A DNA stretch of 6,631 nt, taken from assembly GCA_003503995.1 (NCBI GenBank), contig DOCA01000096.1:1-6631 (forward strand), written 5' to 3'. Below are positions 1 through 6,574 of the stretch, piece by piece. The first letter of the stretch is position 1, and every line of letters begins with the position of its first letter. A model generated the notes under the pieces. The model worked only from the letters and a program-made list of their open reading frames with translations, was not told the origin of the DNA and did no database searches. Made by a program: the position numbers and the translations under genes. Source of the DNA: Holosporales bacterium (lineage in GTDB: Bacteria > Pseudomonadota > Alphaproteobacteria > Caedimonadales > UBA9215).

Positions 1-651
1 AAAAAAGACGATATTTTAATTGCCATTGAGGGTGTTGAAAAACTTTCCGTTGAAACCTTCCAAAAAGCCATTGCCAATAACCCAGAAAAAGAACTTACCC
101 TTACTGTCCAACGAGGAGATGAAACTCTTATCTTAAAAGCAACACCAGACAGAAACGAATTACCCAGCGGAAAAATTGTAGGACGCCTTGGCCTAGGTTT
201 TGCGCCTGTTGTTAAAAACGAAGTGCGTGGTTTCTTTGCTGCCATCGGTCACGCCGCAAAGGATACTCTTGATATGACGACTCAAACACTCAAGGCCTTG
301 GGGCAAATGATTGTTGGGGAACGCTCTTCCGATGGCCTTAGTGGCCCCATTGGAATTGCAACAGTCACAGGCCAAATCGCTCAACAAGGCATCACTGCCT
401 TGATCTGGCTCGGAGCTGTTTTATCCATTAACTTGGGACTTATCAATCTTTTTCCCGTTCCCATGCTTGACGGTGGTCATATCTTCTTCTATCTAATTGA
501 AGCTATCCGAGGCAAGCCTGTTCACGAAAAAGCCCAAGAAATGGCCTATCGTGTGGGATTCGGATTAGTTATGCTTTTAATTCTATTTTTAACGTGGAAG
601 GACCTATCCAGACTAGCTATTCCACAATGGATCATGGGCTTATTTAGTTAA
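1..651 (+). CDS. rseP: RseP-type site-2 intramembrane zinc protease (M50), C-terminal part
   Basis: This is the 3' end of a gene that begins before the window; the frame is open from base 1 and gives 216 residues before TAA. The first roughly 58 residues look like the end of a PDZ domain (IAIEGVEKLS, then a strand LTLTVQRGD). The SGPIGIA motif follows, then a hydrophobic segment carrying NLFPVPMLDGGH (bases 445-480). Its Asp-Gly is the second metal-binding motif of M50 proteases. The HExxH motif would lie upstream and is not seen. A last membrane helix (GFGLVMLLILFL) closes the protein. In the known family, RseP sits in the inner membrane and cuts anti-sigma factors and leftover signal peptides. 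Its place directly before bamA is the usual one. An internal GTG at 223 is not a credible start, because it would remove the PDZ domain. Confidence 0.95.
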   Translation, partial: KKDDILIAIEGVEKLSVETFQKAIANNPEKELTLTVQRGDETLILKATPDRNELPSGKIVGRLGLGFAPVVKNEVRGFFAAIGHAAKDTLDMTTQTLKALGQMIVGERSSDGLSGPIGIATVTGQIAQQGITALIWLGAVLSINLGLINLFPVPMLDGGHIFFYLIEAIRGKPVHEKAQEMAYRVGFGLVMLLILFLTWKDLSRLAIPQWIMGLFS

Positions 652-692
652 GTTTAAAGATTCTCCCCCAACAAAGACGACTTATTAAAAAA

Positions 693-698
693 AAGAGG
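693..698 (+). promoter_or_regulatory. Shine-Dalgarno of bamA, fixes the GTG start
   Basis: AAGAGG lies 5 bases before GTG at 704. An in-frame TAA at 686-688 blocks any earlier start, and the next in-frame ATG is at about residue 122, well inside the POTRA region. The GTG therefore has to be the start, and only this start gives a complete signal peptide. Confidence 0.75.
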
Positions 699-703
699 CC
701 AGC

Positions 704-2980
704 GTGCATTATATAACAAACAAATTTTTCACTCTTCTAATTGCTACTGCGATCCTTTGCGTTTCGCATGTCGCTCAAGCTGTTCCAGTACAACGTATTG
801 GTGGTTTGGATGTACGAGGGAACGAACGTATTGAAGCAGAAACCATCCGCTCTTTATTGGTCCAAGAACCTGGTGGTGGTTTTTCAGAAGACAGCCTTAA
901 CAAATCCCTTAAACGCCTTTATGATTCTGGCTATTTTCGAGATGTTAAACTCAGGATTGTAAAACAAGTCCTTGTGATCCAAGTAGAAGAAAACCCCAGC
1001 ATTAACCGCATCGGATTTGACGGTAATGATGATATTTCCGATGACATCCTAAAAAGCGAAATTGGTATGGCTGCCCGCCAACCTTTAACACGCAGTAAAA
1101 TTAAAAAAGCAGTCAATGCTATCAAGCGTATTTATCGTTATAAAGGCTTCTTTGTTGCTGATGTAACACCAAAAGTTGTTAAACTCCCTCAAAACCGCGT
1201 TGACGTTGTTTTTGAAATTGAAGAGGGAAACAAAACTAAAGTCGGTCGTATTTTCTTTATTGGAAACTCTCAGTTTAGTGAAGGCAAGCTAGAAACCGCC
1301 ATTCAAACTAAAGAAAGTCGCTGGTACCGTTTCTTTTCATCTGACGATAACTATGATCCAGACCGTTTAGCTTATGACCGTGAATTGTTACGCCTCTTTT
1401 ACCTTGAGCATGGTTATGCGGACTTCCGTGTAAAATCGGCTGTTGCAGAACTCACACCAGACAAAAAAGAATTCTTCATTACCTTTACCCTTGATGAGGG
1501 GGCGCGCTATAGAATTTCTACCGTTAGCGTCACGTCAAAACTTCCTAACGTTGACCCTCTTGCCTTAGAAAAACTTGCAACCTTTGGCCATGACGACGTT
1601 TACAACAACAAAGAAGTTGAAAAAACCGTTGATAAAATCACCGATGAAGTGGGACGTCTTGGTTATGCGTTTGTTGATGTGTTTCCCAATATTGAAAAAG
1701 ATCAAGCAACCAACACCATAGCCATTAACTTTGTTTTAAGCGAAGGCCCTCGTGTTTATGTTGAAAAAATCAGCATTAATGGAAACGAGCGTACAGATGA
1801 TGATGTTATTCGCCGCGAACTTTTGCTTTATGAAGGCGATGCCTTTAATGCGGACAAGATGAAAAAGTCCGAGCGACGCATTCGCAACCTTGGCTATTTC
1901 AAAAATGTTAAAATTATTAAAGAACCTGGCAGCTACCCCGATCGCATCAATATTGCCATTGAAGTCGAAGAAGATCGCTCTGGGGAACTAAGTATTGCGG
2001 GTGGTTTTTCAACCTCCGATGGTCCAATTGCGGAATTTAAGTTCGCTGAGCACAACTTCCGAGGACGTGGTCAAGATTTAAGTTTTGGTGTCACTTGGGC
2101 TAAGCGCCGTCAAGAGTTTGATATTAGCTTTACAGAACCTTATTTCTTGGGCCGTGATCTTGCCGCTGGTATTGACCTCTATCGTATTACACAAAACAAA
2201 TACTTTAATCAAACTTTTGATCAAAAAATCCATGGTATGACCTTGCGTATGGGATATCACTTGGCCGAAGATCTTAGTCAACAAGTTAGTTATACCTTAC
2301 GCCGTGATGAAATTTCTGGTATCAAAGGCGACTCTTCTCGCTTTATTAAAGAGCAACGTGGGCAATCTATCTTGTCTGAACTTGGCCATACGGTTTCTTA
2401 TGATAAACGGGATAGTCGTATTAACACAACCCAAGGTTATGTTCTCGGATTTGGAAACAACCTAGCTGGTCTTGGTGGTAACATTCGCTACCTCAAAAAC
2501 TCTCTCTTTGGCGCCTATTATTATTCCTTAATGGACGACTGGATTGTCGAGGTTTCTGGTCGCTATAGCTTTATGACAGGACTTGGAAAAGACGTTCGTG
2601 TTGTGGACCGTTATACCCTTGGTGCTGATACTTTGCGTGGTTTTGAAACCAGTGGTGTTGGCCCCCGTGACCGTGCAACAAATGACCCTCTGGGTGGTTT
2701 ACAAAGCTATGTTGGTACCGTTGAATTGACCTTCCCCATTGGTTTACCAAATGAATTTGGTGTGAAGGGTGCCACCTTTATTGAAGGGGGTAGTGTTTGG
2801 AAAACTGGAGACCCGTCTTCAGAAATAAAAGATCAAAACAAGTTCCGCTCCTCAATTGGTGTTGGCCTACGTTGGCGCTCTCCTTTAGGGCCTTTGAAAA
2901 TTGACTTGGCCTATGCCATAACAAAGGCTGAATTTGATAAAACCCAACCGTTCCTTTTTGGTATGTCAACACGGTTCTAA
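704..2980 (+). CDS. bamA: Outer membrane protein assembly factor BamA (Omp85)
   Basis: BamA is the central channel of the BAM complex, which folds and inserts beta-barrel proteins into the outer membrane. The 758-residue product starts with a signal peptide of about 26 residues (hydrophobic FFTLLIATAILCV, then AQA before the cut). Five POTRA domains follow at roughly 30-98, 99-176, 177-267, 268-349 and 350-424. POTRA 1 and 5 share a visible GNER signature. The barrel spans about 425-758 and opens with GELSIAGGFSTSDG. The conserved loop-6 RGF motif is at 645-647, here as LRGF rather than the VRGF of E. coli. The chain ends in Phe, as expected for the barrel's C-terminal signal. The length is normal for Alphaproteobacteria and slightly shorter than the 810 residues of E. 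coli. Translation starts at GTG. There are 52 bases after rseP and 39 before the chaperone gene. Confidence 0.97.
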   Translation: MHYITNKFFTLLIATAILCVSHVAQAVPVQRIGGLDVRGNERIEAETIRSLLVQEPGGGFSEDSLNKSLKRLYDSGYFRDVKLRIVKQVLVIQVEENPSINRIGFDGNDDISDDILKSEIGMAARQPLTRSKIKKAVNAIKRIYRYKGFFVADVTPKVVKLPQNRVDVVFEIEEGNKTKVGRIFFIGNSQFSEGKLETAIQTKESRWYRFFSSDDNYDPDRLAYDRELLRLFYLEHGYADFRVKSAVAELTPDKKEFFITFTLDEGARYRISTVSVTSKLPNVDPLALEKLATFGHDDVYNNKEVEKTVDKITDEVGRLGYAFVDVFPNIEKDQATNTIAINFVLSEGPRVYVEKISINGNERTDDDVIRRELLLYEGDAFNADKMKKSERRIRNLGYFKNVKIIKEPGSYPDRINIAIEVEEDRSGELSIAGGFSTSDGPIAEFKFAEHNFRGRGQDLSFGVTWAKRRQEFDISFTEPYFLGRDLAAGIDLYRITQNKYFNQTFDQKIHGMTLRMGYHLAEDLSQQVSYTLRRDEISGIKGDSSRFIKEQRGQSILSELGHTVSYDKRDSRINTTQGYVLGFGNNLAGLGGNIRYLKNSLFGAYYYSLMDDWIVEVSGRYSFMTGLGKDVRVVDRYTLGADTLRGFETSGVGPRDRATNDPLGGLQSYVGTVELTFPIGLPNEFGVKGATFIEGGSVWKTGDPSSEIKDQNKFRSSIGVGLRWRSPLGPLKIDLAYAITKAEFDKTQPFLFGMSTRF

Positions 2981-3019
2981 AATTTGTTGATCTCGGTTTA
3001 GATAAAGGAAAATTATCCT

Positions 3020-3577
3020 ATGAGCGCTTTTTTGAAAACGCTAGTTATGGTTCTTATTATGAGTGGGGGAAGTGTTAACTCAGCTGAGTTAAAGTCCTCT
3101 TCCAAACCCTTTAAACTAGCGGTTTTGGATATTGACCGTGTCATTCGTGATGCTGCTGTTAGTACCTATATTCAGCAAACAGTCGAAGAGCGTCGAACTG
3201 CACTCCAAAAAGATGTTGAAGGTTATGAAAAGGAGCTCCGAGCTCAAGAAGCAGCCTTAAAAAATCTACAAAACAAAAGAGACCCTGGCTTTGAAAAAGC
3301 ACAAAAAGTTTTTGAAAATAAAGTAACCGATGTGCAAAAACGCTTGAGTGGGCGAACTAAGATCCTTGAAAAATCCTTCCACGATGCACGATCACAAGTG
3401 ATCCAACAAGTTATGGCTCTGGTGAGCGAGCTTGCAGAATCTGAAGGAATCACCCTCGTGATTCCTAAAAATGTTGTCATGTATCAAGAAGACGGCTATG
3501 ATATTACTGATCGCATCTTAGCGCGCCTTGACAAAGATATGCCAAAAATAGATATTCAATTTCCAGAGGGGGTCTAA
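3020..3577 (+). CDS. skp: OmpH/Skp-family periplasmic chaperone
   Basis: The predicted product has 185 residues. A hydrophobic signal sequence covers residues 1 to about 21 (LVMVLIMSGG), with cleavage near residues 20-22. The family's first strand follows (FKLAVLDIDRVI, residues 31-42). A long charged helical region runs from about 50 to 140 with heptad-like spacing and fits the coiled-coil tentacles of Skp. A closing strand, GITLVIPKNVVMY, comes at 143-155. Skp trimers hold unfolded outer-membrane proteins in the periplasm and pass them to BamA, so a position right after bamA makes sense. The tail after the last strand (about 30 residues, with DITDRILARLDKDMP) makes the protein longer than E. 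coli Skp (161 residues). AAGGAA at 3005-3010 is a good ribosome-binding site, 9 bases before ATG. Sequence identity in this family is low, so the call rests on architecture plus position. Confidence 0.9.
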   Translation: MSAFLKTLVMVLIMSGGSVNSAELKSSSKPFKLAVLDIDRVIRDAAVSTYIQQTVEERRTALQKDVEGYEKELRAQEAALKNLQNKRDPGFEKAQKVFENKVTDVQKRLSGRTKILEKSFHDARSQVIQQVMALVSELAESEGITLVIPKNVVMYQEDGYDITDRILARLDKDMPKIDIQFPEGV

Positions 3578-3582
3578 TTTCT

Positions 3583-4617
3583 ATGACTGATACTCGTTTT
3601 TATGATAATAAAGGCCCTTTCTCTGTTCAAGAAATTGCTGGCCTTGTCGGCGCTACTTTTGCCAATGACCAAGATCTCTATAAAGCTTCGGGGAAAATTT
3701 CAGACGTTAGTACCTTAAAGGACGCCACACCCTCTGATCTTTCTTTTTTTCACAATCCAAAGTACTTGGACGACCTCAAAGAAACAAAAGCAGGCTGCGT
3801 GTTCACAACAAAAGATCTCGCCCCCTTCACGCCCGAGAAAACCATTCCCCTTATCATTCCAACCCCCTATCGCGCCTACGCTGTCACAGCTCACCATTTT
3901 TACCCTTCCGCAGAGTGTGAATTTTCTGCTCGCAAAGACTTGATCTCATCAACAGCTTCCCTTGCTAAGGGTGTTGTGGTTGAAGTTGGTGCCGTCATCA
4001 AAAAGGGCGTAGAAATCGATTCTGGTACTTTTATTGGTGCTAATACCGTTATCGGTCGTGGTGTTAAAATTGGTAAAAATTGCAAGATTGGGCAAAATGT
4101 AAGTCTTTCCCACTGCCTTATTGGAGATAATGTCACCGTTCTACCTGGCACGCGTATTGGACAAGCTGGATTTGGTTTTTTTATGGATGAAAAAGGCCAT
4201 GTAAGCGTTCCTCAATTGGGTCGCGTTGTGCTTGAGGACCGCGTTGAAATTGGTGCAAATGTTACCATAGATCGAGGTACCTTAGACGATACTCATATTG
4301 GTTTTGGTAGCCGTGTTGATAACCTTGTACAATTAGGGCATGGTGTTCGCCTTGGCAAACACTGTGTGATTGTTTCCCAAGTCGGCATATCTGGGAGCAC
4401 TACGTTAGGTGACTTTGTCGTTGCTGCAGGGCAAGCCGGCCTTGCCGGGCACTTAAATATTGGCTCTCAAGTTCAAATAGCCGCACAAGCCGGTTTAATG
4501 AAAGATGTAGACCCAGGTCAAAAGGTTGCAGGTACACCTGCTGTACCTGTACGCCAATGGCACCGTCAAACAGTCTCCCTCGCGAGGCTTGCACAAAAAA
4601 GAAAGAAGGAAGCATAA
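3583..4617 (+). CDS. lpxD: UDP-3-O-(3-hydroxyacyl)glucosamine N-acyltransferase LpxD
   Basis: LpxD adds the second 3-hydroxyacyl chain, from acyl-ACP, to the 2-amino group of UDP-3-O-acyl-glucosamine. This is the third step of lipid A synthesis and takes place in the cytoplasm. The 344-residue protein has the N-terminal uridine-binding domain (1 to about 110) with the NPKY motif at 58-61, whose Asn and Tyr contact the nucleotide in known structures. A left-handed beta-helix of hexapeptide repeats follows, from about 115 to 315. The catalytic His is H253 in NLVQLGHGV. A second conserved His, H290 in AGLAGH, lies 37 residues later, the same spacing as H239 and H276 of E. coli. GTPAVP at 317-322 closes the helix, and a basic C-terminal helix ends in KRKKEA. 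The ribosome-binding site AGAGGGGG (3565-3572) lies within the last codons of the preceding gene, and only 5 bases separate the two genes. Confidence 0.97.
   Translation: MTDTRFYDNKGPFSVQEIAGLVGATFANDQDLYKASGKISDVSTLKDATPSDLSFFHNPKYLDDLKETKAGCVFTTKDLAPFTPEKTIPLIIPTPYRAYAVTAHHFYPSAECEFSARKDLISSTASLAKGVVVEVGAVIKKGVEIDSGTFIGANTVIGRGVKIGKNCKIGQNVSLSHCLIGDNVTVLPGTRIGQAGFGFFMDEKGHVSVPQLGRVVLEDRVEIGANVTIDRGTLDDTHIGFGSRVDNLVQLGHGVRLGKHCVIVSQVGISGSTTLGDFVVAAGQAGLAGHLNIGSQVQIAAQAGLMKDVDPGQKVAGTPAVPVRQWHRQTVSLARLAQKRKKEA
4527..4551 (+). repeat. Inverted repeat inside lpxD
   Basis: CAGGTACA (4529-4536) and TGTACCTG (4542-4549) are perfect complements around the 5-base loop CCTGC. A G-T wobble and a T-A pair extend the stem to 10 bp. 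It lies over the codons for the conserved GTPAVP segment, and no T-run follows, so it is not a typical terminator. It may have no function. Confidence 0.5.
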
Positions 4618-4620
4618 ACA

Positions 4621-5070
4621 ATGCCTCAAGATACTTTAACTGTTACGGAAATTATGAACCTTATCCCTCACCGCTATCCCATGTTGTTGGTGGACCGCAT
4701 TCAAGACATTGTGGCAGGTGAAGGTTGCACTGGTTTTAAAAATGTAACTTTTAACGAGCCTTTTTTCCAGGGACATTTCCCCGGTGAACCTATCATGCCA
4801 GGCGTTCTTATCGTAGAAGCCTTAGCCCAAACCGCTGGCGCCCTTGTAATCCATACCACTGATCTTGGCGGGAATGGGACTAGTGTTTATTTCATGAATA
4901 TCGAAGAAGCGAAATTCAGACGCCCTGTCGTGCCCGGTGATGTTCTTGAAATGAAGGTGGAAAAATTACAAAGCCGTGGGAGCGTTTGGAAGTTCTCTGG
5001 CAAAGCCTATGTTAATGGTAAAGTACATGCAGAAGCGAAATTTACAGCTATGATTGTAAAAAAAGACTAG
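4621..5070 (+). CDS. fabZ: 3-hydroxyacyl-[acyl-carrier-protein] dehydratase FabZ
   Basis: FabZ removes water from 3-hydroxyacyl-ACP to give trans-2-enoyl-ACP in type II fatty acid synthesis in the cytoplasm. It acts on the same 3-hydroxyacyl-ACP pool that LpxA and LpxD use, so it sits at the branch between phospholipid and lipid A synthesis. The 149-residue protein is a complete single hotdog domain of normal family length. It has the N-terminal IPHRYPMLLVDR motif (15-26) and the active-site segment GHFPGEPIMPG (51-61) with catalytic H52. E66 in the central helix (VEALAQ) completes the dyad, and KFRRPVVPGD (98-107) is the usual later motif. Only three bases separate the gene from lpxD. Its ribosome-binding site, AGAAGGAA (4604-4611), lies over the last lpxD codons, so the two genes are probably translationally coupled. 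Confidence 0.97.
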   Translation: MPQDTLTVTEIMNLIPHRYPMLLVDRIQDIVAGEGCTGFKNVTFNEPFFQGHFPGEPIMPGVLIVEALAQTAGALVIHTTDLGGNGTSVYFMNIEEAKFRRPVVPGDVLEMKVEKLQSRGSVWKFSGKAYVNGKVHAEAKFTAMIVKKD

Positions 5071-5087
5071 GGCGGAAAACCGATATC

Positions 5088-5891
5088 ATGACAACATCAA
5101 TACCTCATATTCACCAAACAGCCATTATCCACCCTGATGCTAAAATTGGTAAAGGGGTTCGCATTGGCCCTTATTGCATCATTGGTCCCAAAGTAACCCT
5201 CAAAGACAACGTCTATTTGCACTCCCATGTGGTTATTGAAGATGTTAATTGCACCATCGGAGACGGCACCGAGCTTTATCCTTTTGTCTCCATCAATAAA
5301 ACCCAAGACCTGAAATATAAGGGTGAAGACTCCAAAATTATCATTGGAAAAAACAATACCATTCGGGAGTATGCAACCATCCAACCTGGTACTGCCGGCG
5401 ATAAAATGCGCACAGTCATTGGCGATAACTGCCTTTTGATGGCCTGTACCCATGTCGCCCATGATTGTATTTTAGGCAACAACATCCTCATGGCAAACCA
5501 TGCAACCTTGGCGGGGCATGTTAATGTTGAAGACTACGTTATCATCGGCGGCCTTGCGGCTGTTCATCAATTTGTTACCATCGGCGCTCATGCTATTATT
5601 GGCGGTATGAGCGGTGTTGGCCATGATGTGATTCCCTATGCCAATGTCAAAGGAGACCGCGCAAACCTAAGTGGTCTCAATCTTGTTGGTTTAAAGCGCC
5701 GTGGTTTTAACCGCGACCAAATTGCCCAACTTCGTAGTGCTTATGACGCTTTATTTGCCGTGGATGATCGCCCGTTGACCGAGCGCATTTCAGCCCTACA
5801 AGACGAAGGCATCCAAGACGAAGGTGTACAACAAATCCTTGATTTTGTTACACGAGACAATATGCGCTCTCTCCTGACGCCAAAAGCCTAA
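5088..5891 (+). CDS. lpxA: UDP-N-acetylglucosamine O-acyltransferase LpxA
   Basis: LpxA transfers a 3-hydroxyacyl chain from ACP to the 3-OH of UDP-GlcNAc, the first step of lipid A synthesis. The protein has 267 residues (E. coli 262). The beta-helix of hexapeptide repeats covers about 1-190 and a helical C-terminal domain follows. Numbering coincides with E. coli through the core: H122 and catalytic H125 (THVAHDC), H144 (LAGH), H160 (AVHQF), G173 and N198-R204-R205 (GLNLVGLKRRGF). G173 is the residue that in E. coli permits a C14 chain, where P. aeruginosa has Met and uses C10; a longer chain is therefore plausible here, but this is inference. GDR (189-191) replaces GNH of E. coli. The ribosome-binding site (GGCGGA, 5071-5076) is weak and 11 bases from ATG. 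The gene starts 17 bases after fabZ. Confidence 0.97.
   Translation: MTTSIPHIHQTAIIHPDAKIGKGVRIGPYCIIGPKVTLKDNVYLHSHVVIEDVNCTIGDGTELYPFVSINKTQDLKYKGEDSKIIIGKNNTIREYATIQPGTAGDKMRTVIGDNCLLMACTHVAHDCILGNNILMANHATLAGHVNVEDYVIIGGLAAVHQFVTIGAHAIIGGMSGVGHDVIPYANVKGDRANLSGLNLVGLKRRGFNRDQIAQLRSAYDALFAVDDRPLTERISALQDEGIQDEGVQQILDFVTRDNMRSLLTPKA
5799..5828 (+). repeat. 15-bp in-frame tandem repeat in the lpxA 3' region
   Basis: CAAGACGAAGG occurs at 5799-5809 and again at 5814-5824, with a period of 15 bases. It encodes QDEGI followed by QDEGV (residues 238-247) in the helical C-terminal domain. The distance from the KRRGF motif to the later DF pair differs from E. coli by about one residue, so this is probably a local duplication or convergence in a variable loop and not a net insertion. 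Confidence 0.8.
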
Positions 5892-5936
5892 GAAGGGAAC
5901 TGACGATACTTTACGATTCCTTAAGTATTTCCCTTC
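5892..5936 (+). promoter_or_regulatory. Long-range stem in the lpxA to secreted-protein spacer (structure A)
   Basis: GAAGGGAA (5892-5899), directly after the lpxA stop, is complementary to TTCCCTTC (5929-5936). Inside it, ATACTT (5906-5911) pairs with AAGTAT (5923-5928), giving 14 bp with a 6-base bulge on the left arm and an 11-base loop. No T-run follows, so it is unlikely to be a terminator. Forming this stem occupies 5929-5936, which otherwise can pair with the downstream ribosome-binding site. Whether it forms in vivo is unknown. Confidence 0.45.
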
Positions 5937-5950
5937 ATAAAAGGGGAATA
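5926..5950 (+). promoter_or_regulatory. Hairpin that hides the ribosome-binding site of the downstream gene (structure B)
   Basis: Bases 5926-5935 (TATTTCCCTT) pair with 5941-5950 (AAGGGGAATA) in a 10-bp stem with one G-T wobble (5930-5946) and a 5-base loop CATAA. The right arm is the Shine-Dalgarno AAGGGGA (5941-5947), which lies 6 bases before ATG at 5954. The left arm overlaps the right arm of the upstream stem, so the two structures exclude each other. This suggests translational control, but purine-rich Shine-Dalgarno sites pair easily by chance with pyrimidine runs. Confidence 0.45.
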
Positions 5951-5953
5951 ATA

Positions 5954-6556
5954 ATGTCCAATAGATTTTTACTTGTTTTATTTTTTTCATTGATCTTATC
6001 TGCTCAAGAAAGTCAGGCTCTTTTAGATTTTTTCAAAAGAGGTGGTAAACATTGCACGAACGTATGTGATCAAAAATCAATCTGCACCCTTGACAACGAT
6101 GTTCAGTATCGATGGTGTGTAAAAAATTGCTCTCACAAAATAAAAGTACAAGACATGTGTGAAGCCATTACCCCTGCCATACTTAGGCCTTTTTTGCCCT
6201 ATGAAGATTATGCAGGGCCTTTTGGCACCAATCAAGTTTCTCCCCTTGCTCTGCAAGGATTTGACATAGGTTTTATAAAACAAACAACAGATAGAAAACG
6301 GGTAATTGGTACGGCAAAAACAGTTCTCCTTGTTCATGAACAATATGTAAATGGAAATAATATTCAAAAACTAAATGCACAACAACGCGCCGAACTAGCA
6401 GAAAAATTATTACGAAAGTTTTTCAAAAATGACCCACTCATCTTAAAGCCATACGATGCAACACAGACAATCCCCGATGGCACTCTTGCTGTTTTATTCG
6501 ACAATCTAAAGCGCAGCATAATGACACAGTATAACAAAATGGCTCTCAAAAAATGA
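5954..6556 (+). CDS. Predicted secreted cysteine-rich protein of unknown function
   Basis: I do not recognise this 200-residue protein. The N-terminus is a clear export signal (Arg4, hydrophobic FLLVLFFSLIL, then SQA at 20-22 before a likely signal peptidase I cut). Just behind it are the protein's only six cysteines, at 34, 38, 44, 55, 59 and 69. The spacing is C-x3-C-x5-C-x10-C-x3-C-x9-C and includes two CX3C pairs 16 residues apart. An even count in an exported protein suggests disulfides. Residues 76-130 hold a proline- and glycine-rich part (LRPFLPYEDYAGPFG) and then a possible strand (TAKTVLLVHEQYV). The last 60 residues look helical and basic (QQRAELAEKLLRKFF). No catalytic motif is visible. 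The start has a strong ribosome-binding site (AAGGGGA). Base composition is visibly more AT-rich than in the lpx genes. It stands where lpxI or lpxB would often be, but resembles neither. Confidence 0.85.
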   Translation: MSNRFLLVLFFSLILSAQESQALLDFFKRGGKHCTNVCDQKSICTLDNDVQYRWCVKNCSHKIKVQDMCEAITPAILRPFLPYEDYAGPFGTNQVSPLALQGFDIGFIKQTTDRKRVIGTAKTVLLVHEQYVNGNNIQKLNAQQRAELAEKLLRKFFKNDPLILKPYDATQTIPDGTLAVLFDNLKRSIMTQYNKMALKK

Positions 6557-6561
6557 GAGCC
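6541..6561 (+). terminator. Hairpin overlapping the stop codon, probable terminator
   Basis: GGCTCTCA (6541-6548) and TGAGAGCC (6554-6561) form a perfect 8-bp stem around AAAAA. The TGA stop (6554-6556) lies in the right arm. On the + strand only a delayed T-rich stretch follows (CTTTTATAT from 6572). On the - strand the hairpin is followed at once by ATTTTGTT, a better U-tract, so it may serve both directions, as between convergent genes. Confidence 0.6.
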
Positions 6562-6574
6562 TGAGAACTTACTT

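Noticed and set aside
223..651. A separate 142-residue gene starting at GTG 223
   Set aside because: The frame is open from base 1 with a PDZ domain continuous with the protease segment, so this is an internal codon of rseP.
2946..2977. Possible terminator hairpin at the end of bamA (AACCGT with ACGGTT)
   Set aside because: The stem is only 6 bp, the loop is about 19 bases, it lies inside the coding sequence and no T-run follows.
4578..4587. Palindrome CCTCGCGAGG near the end of lpxD
   Set aside because: It is a short isolated palindrome inside coding sequence, with no second copy nearby and no operator context.
5097..5462. 121-codon open frame on the - strand within lpxA
   Set aside because: It lies wholly antisense to a well-supported catalytic region of LpxA and has no recognisable motif or signal; it is a shadow of the repetitive hexapeptide coding sequence.
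5905..5910. GATACT as a possible -10 box for a separate promoter of the last gene
   Set aside because: No -35-like hexamer is found at suitable spacing, and the same bases are better explained by the stem in the spacer.
6077..6367. 96-codon open frame on the - strand within the cysteine-rich gene
   Set aside because: The + strand frame has a signal peptide, a strong ribosome-binding site and patterned cysteines. The antisense frame has no good start context and an unlikely composition.
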